From: Exophiala sp. HKRS030
Taxonomy: Eukaryota > Ascomycota > Eurotiomycetes > Chaetothyriales > Herpotrichiellaceae
NCBI GenBank assembly: GCA_023897205.1
Contig: JAHWDD010000032.1
Span: 7,698 to 54,245, forward strand
Reading direction: 5' to 3'
DNA: 46,548 nucleotides
The translations under genes and the position numbers were made by a program. Shown here in pieces: positions 20,698 to 31,428 of the stretch (the stretch's first letter is position 1; the number at the start of each line of letters is the position of its first letter). The notes beneath the pieces are model-generated. The model did no database searches and was not told the origin of the DNA. It saw nothing but the letters and a program-made list of their open reading frames with translations.

Positions 20698-21705
20698 TTC
20701 ATTCAAGACAGCTTCCATCAGAAAAAGGAGGCCTTGCTTACGGACATTGATTTTGGTTAAGGCGATAGTGAGAACTCCTGATAAGACCGCGGTTACGTGC
20801 GTTCCGTCGAAGTTGTCCAATAAACACTGCACAAGGCTTCCAGGAGTCAGATTCCTCGGTCGTCTTCACGAACCACCATGTCCCTTTCGTCCCTATACAT
20901 TGTCCAAGCCACATTTAGGCCACGCAATTAAAGCCTCCAGTCGAACTTGGAAAAGTCTCCAGCTTGCGGATACGGCTGTGCACTCCTCTAATTTCCCGCG
21001 TGGTTTCCGAAATGCCTAACTTCCTCCTGCTAGCTTCAAGGCCGTGAACGATGGGTCATCACAAACTCTCCCGGTGTCCGAAGTGAAAATATCTGCATCC
21101 GTAAGCTAGAGCAATCGCCGACACGCCTAATACAGCCAACCGAGGTACAATAAACGTCGTGTAGCCCCAGAAGCTAGGAAAGAAGGACGAAAAGACCAAC
21201 TTGAGGACCAAGGCCGAGCACCTTGGTACTTCCACGTATCGCTCGTCAGCTTAGGTGCCGACCAACTCGTATGCGCCGTTTTAAGTCACCCCAGATTTCA
21301 ACTTTCTACGGGGCAAGCGAAAAAGACCAGCAGAGTGCCGGCACACTTTGGATCCGATTTACTTAAGTCGTATACGGCTCGATTTGATTCCGAGCGGTGG
21401 GTTTGTGTGTGACGCCCCACCCCGGAATAGTCTAAGCGATGGGTTTCTATACAGTTGTCACAAATGGTGGTCTCTGAAAACGGACGAGGTAGCTGCCTTT
21501 CAAGTCCAGGGTCCAGGTCGACAGCAAATAGTCCTGGTCAGGGCCATTTCTTCCGCTCAAGTACTACATCTACTCAGTCCGCGAAGATAAATTCAAGCAG
21601 CCTCCCCCTTTGCAACGTTGCAGTTCCCAGAACCCGGTAGACCTTGAGATTACTCCCAGTCCCCCTTTGTTTATCAGCCATCTTCCCCGCAGACCCTCTG
21701 TGAGC
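20698..21705. other. Intergenic region between CoA-transferase and SnoaL-like gene
   Basis: No gene supported over about 1 kb. On the minus strand around 21060-21230 a membrane-helix-like string can be read (LAVLGVSAIALAYG) but it has no start, no continuation and only a vague echo at 26460-26650. It is more likely a relic than a gene. The 3' part is the promoter of the gene at 21706. Confidence 0.4.
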
Positions 21706-22462
21706 ATGACCTGGACATTACCTGACCAAGATGCGCCCTCGCGACTCAAGAGTGAATCCGAGATTCGATCTCTCTTGGCTCGAGAGAGATACTACCGCGA
21801 CACGCGTCAGTGGCAAAGGCTCCGTGAAAGTTACCATCCTGATCCCTCAAAGACTATGATCGACATCTCATGGTCCGTATTCCCCTTTGTTCCCCTCGCT
21901 TCCTTTGTTGGACTTCCCGGAGGGTTTCTAACCGTTCACTCGATCATTCAGGCACAAGGGCGACGCGGACTCATTTGTATCTCTGTCGGAGCAGCTGGGC
22001 CAGCGATCGCAGTCGCCCACTTTCCACACTATCTCCGTCGTCGAGATCTATTTCAACATTGCCCTGACAAAGGCTCTCACGGAATCGAACGGCGCAATCA
22101 AGGCTCGACTACGCGATCCCGACTCTGGGGCATGGTACGAAATGACCTCGGAGTGTCGCTTCGTGTCGAGAGTCGAACGCGTCAACGGCAACGGGCCATG
22201 GAAGATGCTGACCTTTGAATGCGTCTACACTCGCGATGGAATGATCTTGACTGACCCGATTTGCGCGAAAATCGTTAACAGTGGTTATGCCGAAAAGATC
22301 GCACAGAAATGCAAGGAGCGCGGCTACCGCGAAAGCTACAAATACCTGAGCTGGATGGTGGAGTCCAAGGGAAACATCGTGAACAAGGATCTCCCAGGTA
22401 TCGACCAGCCCGAAACTGCCACGAAGTTTATGGAGGACGGTTTTGCCTGGTTGAACGAGTAA
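21706..22462 (+). CDS. SnoaL-like / bile-acid 7-alpha-dehydratase-type protein
   Basis: Small cytosolic alpha+beta-barrel protein of 225 residues, exons 21706-21872 and 21952-22462. The intron (79 nt) has donor GTCCGT and acceptor CATTCAG; it joins TMIDISW to HKGDADSFV in phase 2. The N-terminal pattern EIRSLLARERYYRDTRQWQRL, then SWHKGDADSFV and the internal beta-sheet run (AWYEMTSECRFVSRVER, WKMLTFECVYTRDGM) match fungal SnoaL_4-like proteins related to BaiE dehydratase, about 200-230 residues long. The reaction is not known; with a CoA-transferase next door, dehydration or cyclisation of a CoA-thioester-derived compound is a reasonable inference. Same strand as the CoA-transferase, 1 kb downstream. 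Confidence 0.85.
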
Positions 22463-23139
22463 ATAGATATATGGAGCTCTCAAGTGTGAATGCCGTTGTA
22501 GGCGATGGATGACTGCACAAACGAGGTATTTGGATACGTGACCCATGGTGACCTAGACGCACAAACAAGCGGCTTCGAAATATGCATGACATTGATGTTA
22601 CCATTGCTCTTGCTGATGAGAGCCTGTAAAAAAGCCGATTTCATGATTTGACCCTACAAGTCACCCCATTTCACCTGAATACGAGGCTCAGGCTTGTTGT
22701 TCTCCATGAGCTGCAGCCCCCTATTCGCCCTCCAGACTCTACTTAAAAAGCCGCAGGTCATTCCGGAACAGCTTCGGGGGGTTTGAACGAAGGGAAGGCT
22801 CCGACTATTCCTTGACAGGGCGATGAATGACCGTAATGACATTTCTGATCATCAATTGCTCACCACACCCCAATAAGTGCCTCGGCATCTCCAGTGATTT
22901 GGCCCAGACAATGAGCCGAGGTCGATATCCTCCTTGTACAAGAACTTCATCCACTCAGAGGGATATCAGAGAGGGATGCTGACCGGTGTGTAAGGCTGGG
23001 CCAAGGGGAGCGACTCTGTAGGAGGAATTACCTACGCAAGCGTGAAGACGCGTGAACAGGTACCTGGAGAGATAAATGCTCCCCCATCAAACTAATCGTG
23101 TCATTCGTATTACGTCTCATTTACAGTGGACTATCGCAG
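22463..23139. other. Spacer downstream of the SnoaL-like gene
   Basis: No gene recognised. The amidohydrolase fragment that follows would need its N-terminal two thirds here, but I find no trace of the HxH metal site or other family blocks, so that part is deleted or moved. Confidence 0.4.
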
Positions 23140-23471
23140 ATGTCAAGCCAAAAAAGCAACTGAAGCGGGTCCGAGACGAGAATATCTGGCTCACCACCAC
23201 TGGAATCATTGCGCTGGCGCAGCTGGTGACCTTGTTGAGACAATGTCAATCGGACAGAGCTCTTTTCAGTATCGAATGCAGCATCCTTTCGGGAAGAATG
23301 AGTGGCGGGTTGCAGTTCTTGAGGGATTTGAAGGATAGCGGTATGTTCGATGATCAAACGCTGGAGAGGATTGCGTATCAGAATGCCGAAAACATTTTAA
23401 AGATCAAGGTAGAAAAAAGATCCCATAGAGAAGCAATAAGTGTGGCAGCGGGAGGAAAAGAAATTAATTGA
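23140..23471 (+). pseudogene. C-terminal fragment of an amidohydrolase-2 family decarboxylase
   Basis: The plus strand reads RVRDENIWLTTTGI, then LLRQCQSDRALFSI and, at the end, FDDQTLERIAYQNAENILKI, which is the typical tail of amidohydrolase-2 enzymes such as gamma-resorcylate or 2,3-dihydroxybenzoate decarboxylases. The expected metal-binding SVDYPF block appears as FSIE in one frame and HPFGKNE in another, so the frame shifts by -1 and back by +1 around 23275-23310. The N-terminal catalytic part (HxH, central His) is missing. It is probably a relic of an enzyme that once belonged to this gene set. Confidence 0.7.
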
Positions 23472-23647
23472 ACGATTGCCAGAAGTCAGCTAAAAATACC
23501 GTAACATATACGTTTCAATGACCTCCTTGGATCGGAATGGAACGGTCGGGGTAATAGTAGAGAGGAACTTCTATTGTCCGTTTCGACCAAGCATAAGAAT
23601 CTCATTAAATCAGCACTTGTCTTGTCGGGGTTCTAGAAAGAGGAATT

Positions 23648-25999
23648 TCAATACAATTGACCCGGGAGAGCCGTAAGCCATGACATGCTGTCCAAGCCCA
23701 ATTGGAGCTCTGAGGGATTGAAGAGGTCAAGAGCCGACGCATTGTCGTCGTCTATGGCAGCTTCGTAGTCCGCCATATCCAAATTGGAGGGATTCCTGTT
23801 GAATTCCCAGTTTTGTAAATTGCTTCCTTGAGTATTGAAAACGAGTTGAGGGTCAAAATACACAGATTCAGTCGCAGCCGAAGGATTGTCCTCTCCCTGG
23901 TTTACCAGTATGCACGCCTCCTGCTGACCCCATTCAGTCTCCTGATCGTGCCCTGTCCGTCTGCGTCTTTGGTCATCTCGCAGTTGCTGGATCTCTTGAC
24001 GGTGCTGCGGCACTTGCTCAAAAAGAATATCCAAAGAAGCGGCACACCTCGCTGCATGCTTGCTGAGACTTGAAAATTCATTCAGCATATTCATGACCCT
24101 GTGCCAGCCACCCATGACTACTTTTTCCGATACTTCAACCATGATGCTGGGATGCAGCCGAGCGGTAATCAGTACAGCCGCAGCAGTATAGATGAAGAAG
24201 ACGCTGAACCACCAGCCGGGCAAGAGAGCTTCGAACTCGCCAAGCTCCTTGCCAGCGATCGTGGCTTCAATGAAGTCAATCGTTTCCAATGCGATCTCGA
24301 CACATGAGACGGAGCATTGTAGGGCGATTTTCCATGGCAGTTTTTTATCAAATGACGGTTTGCTTCCTCCGAAGGAACAACAAAATTTCGCCAACACAGG
24401 TCGGAAGAGCAGGAGTCGAATATGTCGATGCCTAAGAAAGAGTATATTTGTCTGACGTTGATGCTTTATTGACTTTTTTGCTGGTCCAAGTTCATGGCGT
24501 AAGTGATGGGGCAGACCACGACTCAAAGACCAGAGGCTGTTGTCCATTTCCATTATGACACCAACGGCTTTTGCTCCCAAACTTCCAAAATACGGGGTAA
24601 AAGCATCGTCATCGCGCGATGTTTCTGGAGAAGTGTTGGCATGGTTGTAGAGGGTGAGCCAAATCTCGTTCATGACCTCGTATAATTTTAAGGCCTCGAT
24701 GAAGAAGTGCAATGAATCTTGGCAGGTTTCTCTCTCCGATGTCTTGCACGGTTCAATGTAGCAGCGACATGTGTTTGAGCCCGAATGCGCAGAAGGATGA
24801 GGAACTGAAGCTGCCGCTTGAGGAGTGATCATTGCTGGTCTCCCGAGGGTCATGGACACCGATCGATCTATGAACACACAGCTGTGCCAGACTCGTCGCA
24901 GTACCTCCCGTTGTTGCTCAGTAGATGCATCCGCGCTAGTTGAGGGCAAATCAAGCCCTAGACTCTGCGCGTGCCGAACAGCTAGGCCGATGAACATCCA
25001 ACATTCCTGAGGATCATTCGTGCTTTGAAGATAGTGTCCCAACAGGAGAAAGCATTGTACCGCAATTAACGAATGGCTTTGAAGGACCCTCAGGTCGAGG
25101 GTCTCCCGAGCGCGTTGGTAATACACGTCTGCGTTCTTCGTTCGTTCGGTCGGTACGGCGGCCTGATCCATTATGCAGGCAATGCTGAAGACGACGTTTA
25201 TCAAACAGAGAAACGTGCGTCCATCCTCACCCAGGTCCTCGCCGGTCCACAAACGTTGGTAGAGACGTTCCACCTCTTCCCAATCTAATATGGGATACAC
25301 ATATAGTCTCCTGTATGTGGCGAGAAGATAGTCGGCTCGTTGTCGTGAAGGGAGAACATAATTTTGAAACTGTCGGACCTGTTTGTTGGATGGCCAGAGT
25401 TCGGTCTGCGACTGTCGAGCAGAAGTCTTTTCTGATGGTCGCTGGAGGCTGGGACGGGCAGAAGACGATTGAACATTTAACAGGTGCTTGATCTGCCGCA
25501 CAAATGTCTTGGCGCTTGAGTCGCCACCACATGTACGCGAAGGGCTCTGATGCTCGTTGTCGATCATACCCATCAATGTCATGTGATCGTCAGTACAATC
25601 TCCATCATCGTCAACGCCTGAGGGAACATGTAGGGCAAGTGAACGGGGCGAGGTGCCCGTCCTTGCAGCCTGCTTCGGATCTTGCAAGAAGGCATCGTTG
25701 GACCGTCCTTCGAGTTCATCAATACGTCGCCTAAGTTGGTTCAACGCCACTTGGGACACACCAGCACCTCGTCTCTTTCGTACACCCCAGGTACATCCGC
25801 CTTGGGACCTGCCTTTCTTGCGACAGGGAGAGCAGACTGTCGTGATGTGATCTTGTCAGCAAGAGCGAGTCAAGATTCCTCTGATGCAAGATCTACCTGG
25901 TCGAATCCCATCACACTTCATCTTCTTGCTGCGACAATCATCACAAGCCACAGCAACTCTTCGGTGCATCTTGGCCTGGTGGTGGCTGAGCCCTTCCAT
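23648..25999 (-). CDS. Zn2Cys6 transcription factor with Fungal_trans domain (one apparent 1-nt frameshift)
   Basis: Probable local regulator of the 16.6-25 kb gene set. The ATG at 25999 gives MEGLSHHQAKMHRR followed by the zinc cluster: C19, C22 and C29 in exon 1, then C36, C39 and a sixth Cys after a 60-nt intron (25837-25896, branch GCTGAC). The downstream 700 codons are continuous (23648-25759 and upstream) and include the regulatory domain: LLATYRRLYVYPILDWEEV, VQCFLLLGHYLQ and LGLDLPSTSADAS, RRVWHSCVFIDRSVSMTLGR. The zinc cluster and the long frame only join if one base is added at the CCC (plus GGG at 25804-25806), giving RKKGRS…GCTWGVRKRRG. An alternative start at 25969 (second Met) keeps the cluster. 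Confident family call; integrity uncertain. Confidence 0.88.
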
Positions 26000-26674
26000 C
26001 GCTTAATTAAGATTGCTCGGACCCATGGTCGTATGCATCGTTAGCATCCGGGTTCGGACAGAATAATCGACACCTGATAGACAAAAGCTGGTTCGTAGAA
26101 GGATTTAAAAAGAGAGAGCCCACCAAGAAGAAGAATGACGATCCGAGTCTCCGAGCGCGCAAGCTGAGATTAGCCGACGCAACGGCTCTTTCACAGCCTT
26201 CCGGGTGCTGGGGACGGCTAGGGTACCATTATGCGGAGAATGCGGGGCATGAACGCTAAGCAATCCCGTCTGAGCCGTGGAGTTCTGGTTCCATATTAAA
26301 TACTTCCGAATAACAGAACCCGGCAAGACTTACATCCGGGCAGGCCAAAGCCGAGGAAGATCGTGCTCTCACAAGCTATTTCCTAAAAATATGACATTTC
26401 CCCGTCAGTAGCTGTGTAAGGACACGGGCTTTACATTTATTCAACGAGAGTATGCTTGCCTAGAGTAGCTTGATCAACTTGTTTAGCAAAGTGTGACTGG
26501 TCAGAAGGCATTCTCTGTGGCTTGAACTCCTCAGCTTGTGCCCGCCGCAGTGCAAATAACCGGATACGGGGGACAGCGAAGTACCAATGAATATCAATGT
26601 CCCGGAAGATAGAAAAGCATAAAGGCCAAGGCCAAGGCCTAGCACCTTGGTAATTCCCTGTAGAGCTCGTGTCT
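26000..26674. other. Promoter-side spacer of the second zinc-cluster gene
   Basis: No gene supported. It contains a short AAGGCCTAGCACCTTGGTAA tract at about 26634-26653 that resembles one at 21211-21230. Otherwise I see nothing beyond AT-rich spacer. Confidence 0.4.
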
Positions 26675-27185
26675 AGAAACCCTTACGTGCTGTGACACCT
26701 CAGGTAGAGCGAAACGTAGCAGCAAGAACAAGGTTCTAGATACTAGACTATAGTCTATGCAAGAACCGTCCACTCCCTAGATAGTCAAGTTGAAAAAGTC
26801 AAGTCAATATATCTTTGGGAGATGCGCCTAAGCGACGACTAGCCTAAAATGATCCAATCAGACCCCTTCAAACAATAATTTTTAAAGCCTCTTCGACGAG
26901 AAGTCCGTAAGGCGTTAGGCATCGTCTAATCGTAATCTCTTTTTAGGTGTTGTATCTAATTGGTGGTGTGTTATATAAGTAGATCGACGGCCCACGAGCA
27001 CAGCGGTCTCGGTGGAGGATGGCGAAGACATAGATTAGCAGGAGAGCGGTTATCAACTTCTCGAAATACTAAAGTTTTCAGACAGGGAGGCTTAGTGGGA
27101 AGATCTAAAAGGTATTGATTAATCTACTCTATATTGCGTGTTACGTTTCGCTCCACCACAGGTGTCACTACACGTATGGGTTTCT
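26675..27185. repeat. 511-bp segment bounded by 47-bp inverted repeats
   Basis: Left arm 26675-26721 (AGAAACCCTTACGTGCTGTG and onwards) and right arm 27139-27185 are inverted copies at about 85% identity (7 differences of 47). The right arm belongs to the same dispersed family as 10693-10770, and similarity there continues beyond the arm. The interior has no ORF. It may be a MITE, or two LTR-like ends in inverted orientation. Confidence 0.65.
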
Positions 27186-27216
27186 TGGCAAGTGGCAAGT
27201 AGAGGAGGGACGGTGT
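27138..27216 (+). repeat. Copy 2 of the dispersed TGTTACGTTTCGCTCCACC repeat
   Basis: Same orientation and extent as the copy at 10693-10770, sharing the start, the GGGTTTCTTGGCAAGTGG centre and the GGGACG end with about 80% identity. Its first 48 bp form the right arm of the inverted pair at 26675-27185. Confidence 0.7.
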
Positions 27217-27913
27217 CACTGATCTTGTGATATGAGGCTCAACCAACTATCATAATGTCTGATAGTCTTATGGAATCATTCCGCATGCTCGTAAATCGCA
27301 GGGAAGCTTCTAGTATGTCACTTCGATGTAGATATCCTTCTACTTCCTTAGGAAGTAGAAGGAGAAATAAGAACACATGCTTCCACTACTGTAATTCACA
27401 ACAATCCTCTGTGCGTTGGGAGGCGGCTTTTTCGTTGATTGCTAGATGACAGTAACCCGCATCTGCCTGGTCTACACTTACTCCTTAAACGGACGGGAAG
27501 AAACTGGTCGCTAAGTTGTACAACCCGGCGTACTACGAACAGCATTTCCTTGCATAATGTACAAAGCTATTACAGTACTCGCTGCTCTTCCAACGCTCAG
27601 ACCAGAACCATGACAATGAGGTACGGTCTAACTGCCGCATCTAATTTCCAACCAAGCGCGAGCCAAACGAATGCGGGTTCACCTGGAGCTCGCCGGACGA
27701 GGAGAATATAACTCCCGGTAAATAGGGCTGCACGCTGGACGAGGAAATTGTTATTCCTGGTAACAGCTCGATCAAAGTCAAGCCCTTGCAGGTTTCCCGA
27801 GTTAGATCTAGACCTTAGATCCAGGACTTCGATGTGGGCGTCGTGAATCCTCGATCAATTCCAGGTGTCTTCGTGCAGGACAGGAAAGGTCGAAACAGAT
27901 GTGGCGAAGGATA
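27217..27913. other. Non-coding stretch next to a degraded gene
   Basis: No intact gene. Part of 27720-27910, read on the minus strand, gives loose matches to the continuation of the F-box/2EXR-like protein at 27914-28234 (for example ILRHICFDL and LELIED), but with several stops and frame changes, so it is treated as its decayed 3' part. Confidence 0.45.
27335..27363. repeat. Perfect hairpin, 13-bp arms and 3-nt loop
   Basis: TCCTTCTACTTCC, loop TTA, then GGAAGTAGAAGGA. No gene end or T-run is adjacent. Function unknown; may be a transposon footprint or structured RNA element. Confidence 0.85.
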
Positions 27914-28234
27914 CTAGCTTAAGATCCGATTTTGTCGATGAATGGGGCAATGAGTGATCGAGTTAAAGCAGTTATAGGAGTAAAGTAATTCTCTGGTTTC
28001 TTCATACAACCTTTTGTTGACGCAGAGAAGGGCCTCACACAGACCGTCATTGCGAGACCGAAAAAGACGGGGGCATGAGGGCCCATAACCGGCTACGAGC
28101 ACGATACGTTGTGATGGAACGAGGAGTTCTGAATAGATTTGGTGCAGAAAGTTGATGAGTAAGGACAAGAATCTCATCGCCATTGCTGATTCTGTTGCGC
28201 TAATCTCATGATTGCCTCGAAAACGCAGGGACAT
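27914..28234 (-). pseudogene. Fragment of a fungal F-box/2EXR-like protein
   Basis: Minus-strand frame starting at ATG 28234 contains FLHQIYSELLVPSQRIVLVA, GLCEALLCVNKRLYEETREL and LLYSYNCF. This is the N-terminal block found in large fungal families of F-box-like or 2EXR proteins (LPPEIRNxIYxxLL … LLRVNKQVHxEA … LYSxNxF), where the Leu-Pro-Pro-Glu start has changed to LLINFLHQ. The frame stops shortly after the block. Downstream matches are scattered and out of frame. Function of the family is mostly unknown. Confidence 0.55.
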
Positions 28235-28255
28235 CAACTCACGCACAGACGACAA

Positions 28256-28699
28256 CGTGAAAGATTGTACGGAGTAATCGTGTCATCCATTCTACGGGGA
28301 AAAGCTTGGCCGTTTTGTGTCTGTAGATTCGTTGTAGAGCTTGTTGATATTTGGATTTGCGTAGCCTCGGAAAAGTGATTTCAAAAGACGACAAAGGGTC
28401 TCCGCGGCCCAAAGCGATGTACTTTACACTTCTTTTCCTTCAATGCTGCCCATGACTTGAGGAAGCTAAATTAATCCCGAAGCCAACTCTCACAAAGTAG
28501 AGGAACGGTGGAAGAGCTTCTGGCTGAGCGTTTCACATTCTTACCTTGATCAATCGCGAGAGAACGTCCTTCAATCGACTCAATGCCGTATCTACAAAGC
28601 ACAACTCAATAGGAGCTTTGACGGCGCTTCACAGAAACAAAACCTATCTTCCACTACCCCTACTTCTCTTCTTTCAGAAACCCTTCAGCCGGATACAAG
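28256..28699. other. Spacer upstream of the conserved unknown gene
   Basis: No gene seen. The last about 100 bp are pyrimidine-rich (CCACTACCCCTACTTCTCTT) as in many filamentous-fungal promoters and lead into the ATG at 28700. Confidence 0.4.
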
Positions 28700-29636
28700 A
28701 TGCCGCAAAAGCGTAAGCGGGCGTGGTTGGTGGAAGATTCAAGGGCGCATGGGCGGATCAAGAAACAAGCAGAAGCCAGGAAACAGCGAGAGGCTTACAA
28801 GTTGGAACGAACCAGAGCACTCGTCGAACAAGGACTCACGAAGTACCAGTTGGATGAACGGCGCGACAGGTATTATTGTATGAAGGAACATCCAGCACGA
28901 TTCTGTGGTCAGTGCAACCCAAGGGCCGACGTGGAGGATAACGAAGGTCTCAGTGATGAGGAGGCTGGAATGAGCGATTCTTGGAGTGATGGTACGGCTT
29001 CCGATGATTATAATCATCGCTCAAATATTCTGAGCTTTGGTACAATGGAGATGAGAGAGATAAAGTCGTCAAATACATCAAGGGCAAGATCCAAGCTGTA
29101 GACTCAGCCGCTACACGACTCAAGATGTTCTTCGATGATCCACAAGCAGAGAAGCCTCCGGCGGTGAATTACGGGGCGAATGGACACTGTATAACTTAGG
29201 TGTCTGTCCGAAGCGATATGAGCCTACTGGGGAGTACTATTGGTTGACTGTGAGCGAGGCGGCTGTGAAAGGGGAGCTGGTGGACCCAGATGATATCAGA
29301 ACCCCCCCACCCCCCAACGCAGTATGGAGTGGTTGATCAAGGATGATGGTGGGGACATTTTACCTTTTCCATTACTAACATACGCCTCCCTCGAACTGAT
29401 CCCGATCCGACTCCTGATAGCAGCTTCGGATGATGTTCCCGCTGAGATAGTCTTCCTGGGCAATAATTGTCTCTGGTTGAGTCCCCAGGTCGATTGTTTG
29501 TCCGAGTGAGCCATGTCGATTTTGGACGACATTCCCGCCGATAGAATTTGCTGGAGTTCGCCAGACAGAGGCCGACATTGAGGAAAAGAGAAGAAAAAGT
29601 GAGAAAATGGCACGGGAATGGAATAAGAGCAAATAG
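28700..29636 (+). pseudogene. Conserved fungal protein of unknown function, with several frame breaks
   Basis: I do not recognise a named family. From the ATG at 28700 the frame gives a Lys/Arg-rich coiled start (MPQKRKRAWLVEDSRAH, QREAYKLERTRALVEQGLTK), a small Cys/His patch (YYCMKEHPARFCGQC) and an acidic Ser/Asp stretch. It then continues only after single-base corrections: near 29020 (LWYNGDERDKVVKYIKGKIQ), at GGGG near 29167 (GEWTLYNLGVCPKRYEP, EYYWLTVSEAAVKGELVD) and at the C-rich run 29302-29317. A TGA follows near 29346 and a further shift near 29500 before the Lys-rich end (EADIEEKRRKSEKMAREW, stop 29634). The resulting protein of about 310 residues looks like a genuine gene in its amino-acid composition, with five or more lesions. 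Confidence 0.5.
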
Positions 29637-31428
29637 TCCCAAAACTTCTATTGCAGCGGCCTTATGTGGCTGGGACTATTGAGTTACAGCAAAACCGTCA
29701 GCATATTCCGTACTCCTGGATCTGAACGAGGAGATGCAATGTGAGTCGTGTCAAAGTGCTATATCGTCAAGATAGAAGATCTGAAGCTGGTGTGAGATTG
29801 GCATGGTCAATCTGCTCACGGAGAGATTTGACTCAACCGTGAGCGTCGAGACGCGAGGGTAAGCCATTGAATGCATCGTGTGAAGAAACATAACGGAAAG
29901 TCTTGATGAGTAACCTCAGTCAACATCGCTAGGGCGAATCAGACAAGGGTTGCATGACACTGGTCCAGAGGTGGTCTTTTTGCACATGGACTCTTACGAG
30001 GACTAGCAGGCAAGAGACCATCAAGGGGCCTTTCAGAATCTCAATTGAGAAGGGGGTGGGAGACATTCCTCCGGATAGTGTCTGCTCTGGCTTTGTTTGA
30101 ACCCAAGCAACAGGCACCCTCCGACCATTTGTGTCCCGGCCTGAATACTGACGACCAGCGTGGATTATGTCTGGCTACAACCTCGACGTGACTCATTGGT
30201 TAGCGAAAGGATCCCAATGGTGAGCAACGCGATGGCTTTGACATGCAATCCACCCATACCATGCTTAGATGGGACGCCGCAGATGACCATTTACGACTAC
30301 GTACAACTCTGCCGATCGGCCATCGAAACGAAATGTAAAATACACATGTCACGGGTATGGCTGACGGGGTGGGCACAATATACTGTATAGCCAAGGTCTC
30401 TGCTACTATCCTGGTCCTGTAAAAGTATCGGGCTAGGTGGACACCGCTCGGGAAGACAGGGCCCCTGCTTTCGGCATCGCTTCTGCGATAACCCAGAGGG
30501 TGGACTACTGTATATCTACGATTTGGCCCCAAGACCTTCCTGCGTGGAAGCAGGTCTCGGCATGCGAACAAATCGCATGTCCTCTCGGGCGGCTGCTGTT
30601 CAAAGCTCTGTCGTGGTTGGCTAAGGGGCCGGCGAACTGTCCCCCTGGCTTTGGCAGATGATTTTGATGGCTTCAAGATCGTCGATGCTGTACAGTCTCG
30701 GCCCTATGCAGAGCATCTTGCCTGCGAAGTATGAGCTCACGCTCATAATACTGCTCCTTCCAGTCAAATCTTACCATAGCGAGCATGAGACTTGATGTTC
30801 CAATCCTCAAAATGACCATCCCATACGCGCATAGCATACCAGAGACGGGTTATGGGGACGATCTTAGGCCCGGGGGCCGAAGGATATCTCAAGAAGTCAT
30901 AAACTTTGGTGACAGCGGTCCAAGCTATGAGACTGCGAGCAGTGCCGCTATGATGGCCATGCAAGCCATGGTAGTAGCGACATGGACAAGGCTGAAGTAG
31001 GATGTGCAACATGCAGAATGACTGGCATTGTAAACAATCGAGAAGAAGTTATAGAGTTCGTCGCGAGACAGCTGTGGGTTAAGAGTTTCGACCCCGATCT
31101 TTCCCCGAACAATTCGGTGGACGTGTGTGAGGTAACACTGGCGAACTGGGTCTGGAAATCTGGAAGACAGTATCGAATTCAGATCCATATAAAATTGCAC
31201 CCCGCAGACGATCTCAGCCGGTAGTTTCAACGGTAGTTTTTGAGAATATGTTCATATAATCTTCTCCCGGGGAGTGGTCGGATAAGGCTACGCAGTCGCT
31301 TCGATTCATGAGAGATAAAATCTGAGGAAATATCAGAGCGAGTAGTTGATTTGGCAGACTGAGCAGAAAGGGAGAACTTTTCTACAGTGACCTTCGACGC
31401 TCCATTGTTCGACTCAAACAGATTCACC
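29637..31428. other. 1.8 kb without a recognisable gene
   Basis: Open frames of 60-160 codons exist on both strands but none shows a family motif, a credible start plus splice pattern, or continuity. A possible short exon MSGYNLDVTHWLAKGSQW at about 30166-30219 is followed by a good donor (GTGAGC), but I could not find a convincing second exon. Treated as decayed sequence. Confidence 0.4.

Noticed and set aside
21209..26657. Shared 25-bp tract (AAGGCC-AGCACCTTGGTA) at 21211 and 26634 as a regulatory motif of the cluster
   Set aside because: Flanking sequence shows weak similarity too, suggesting two relics of one old sequence rather than a site; evidence too thin.
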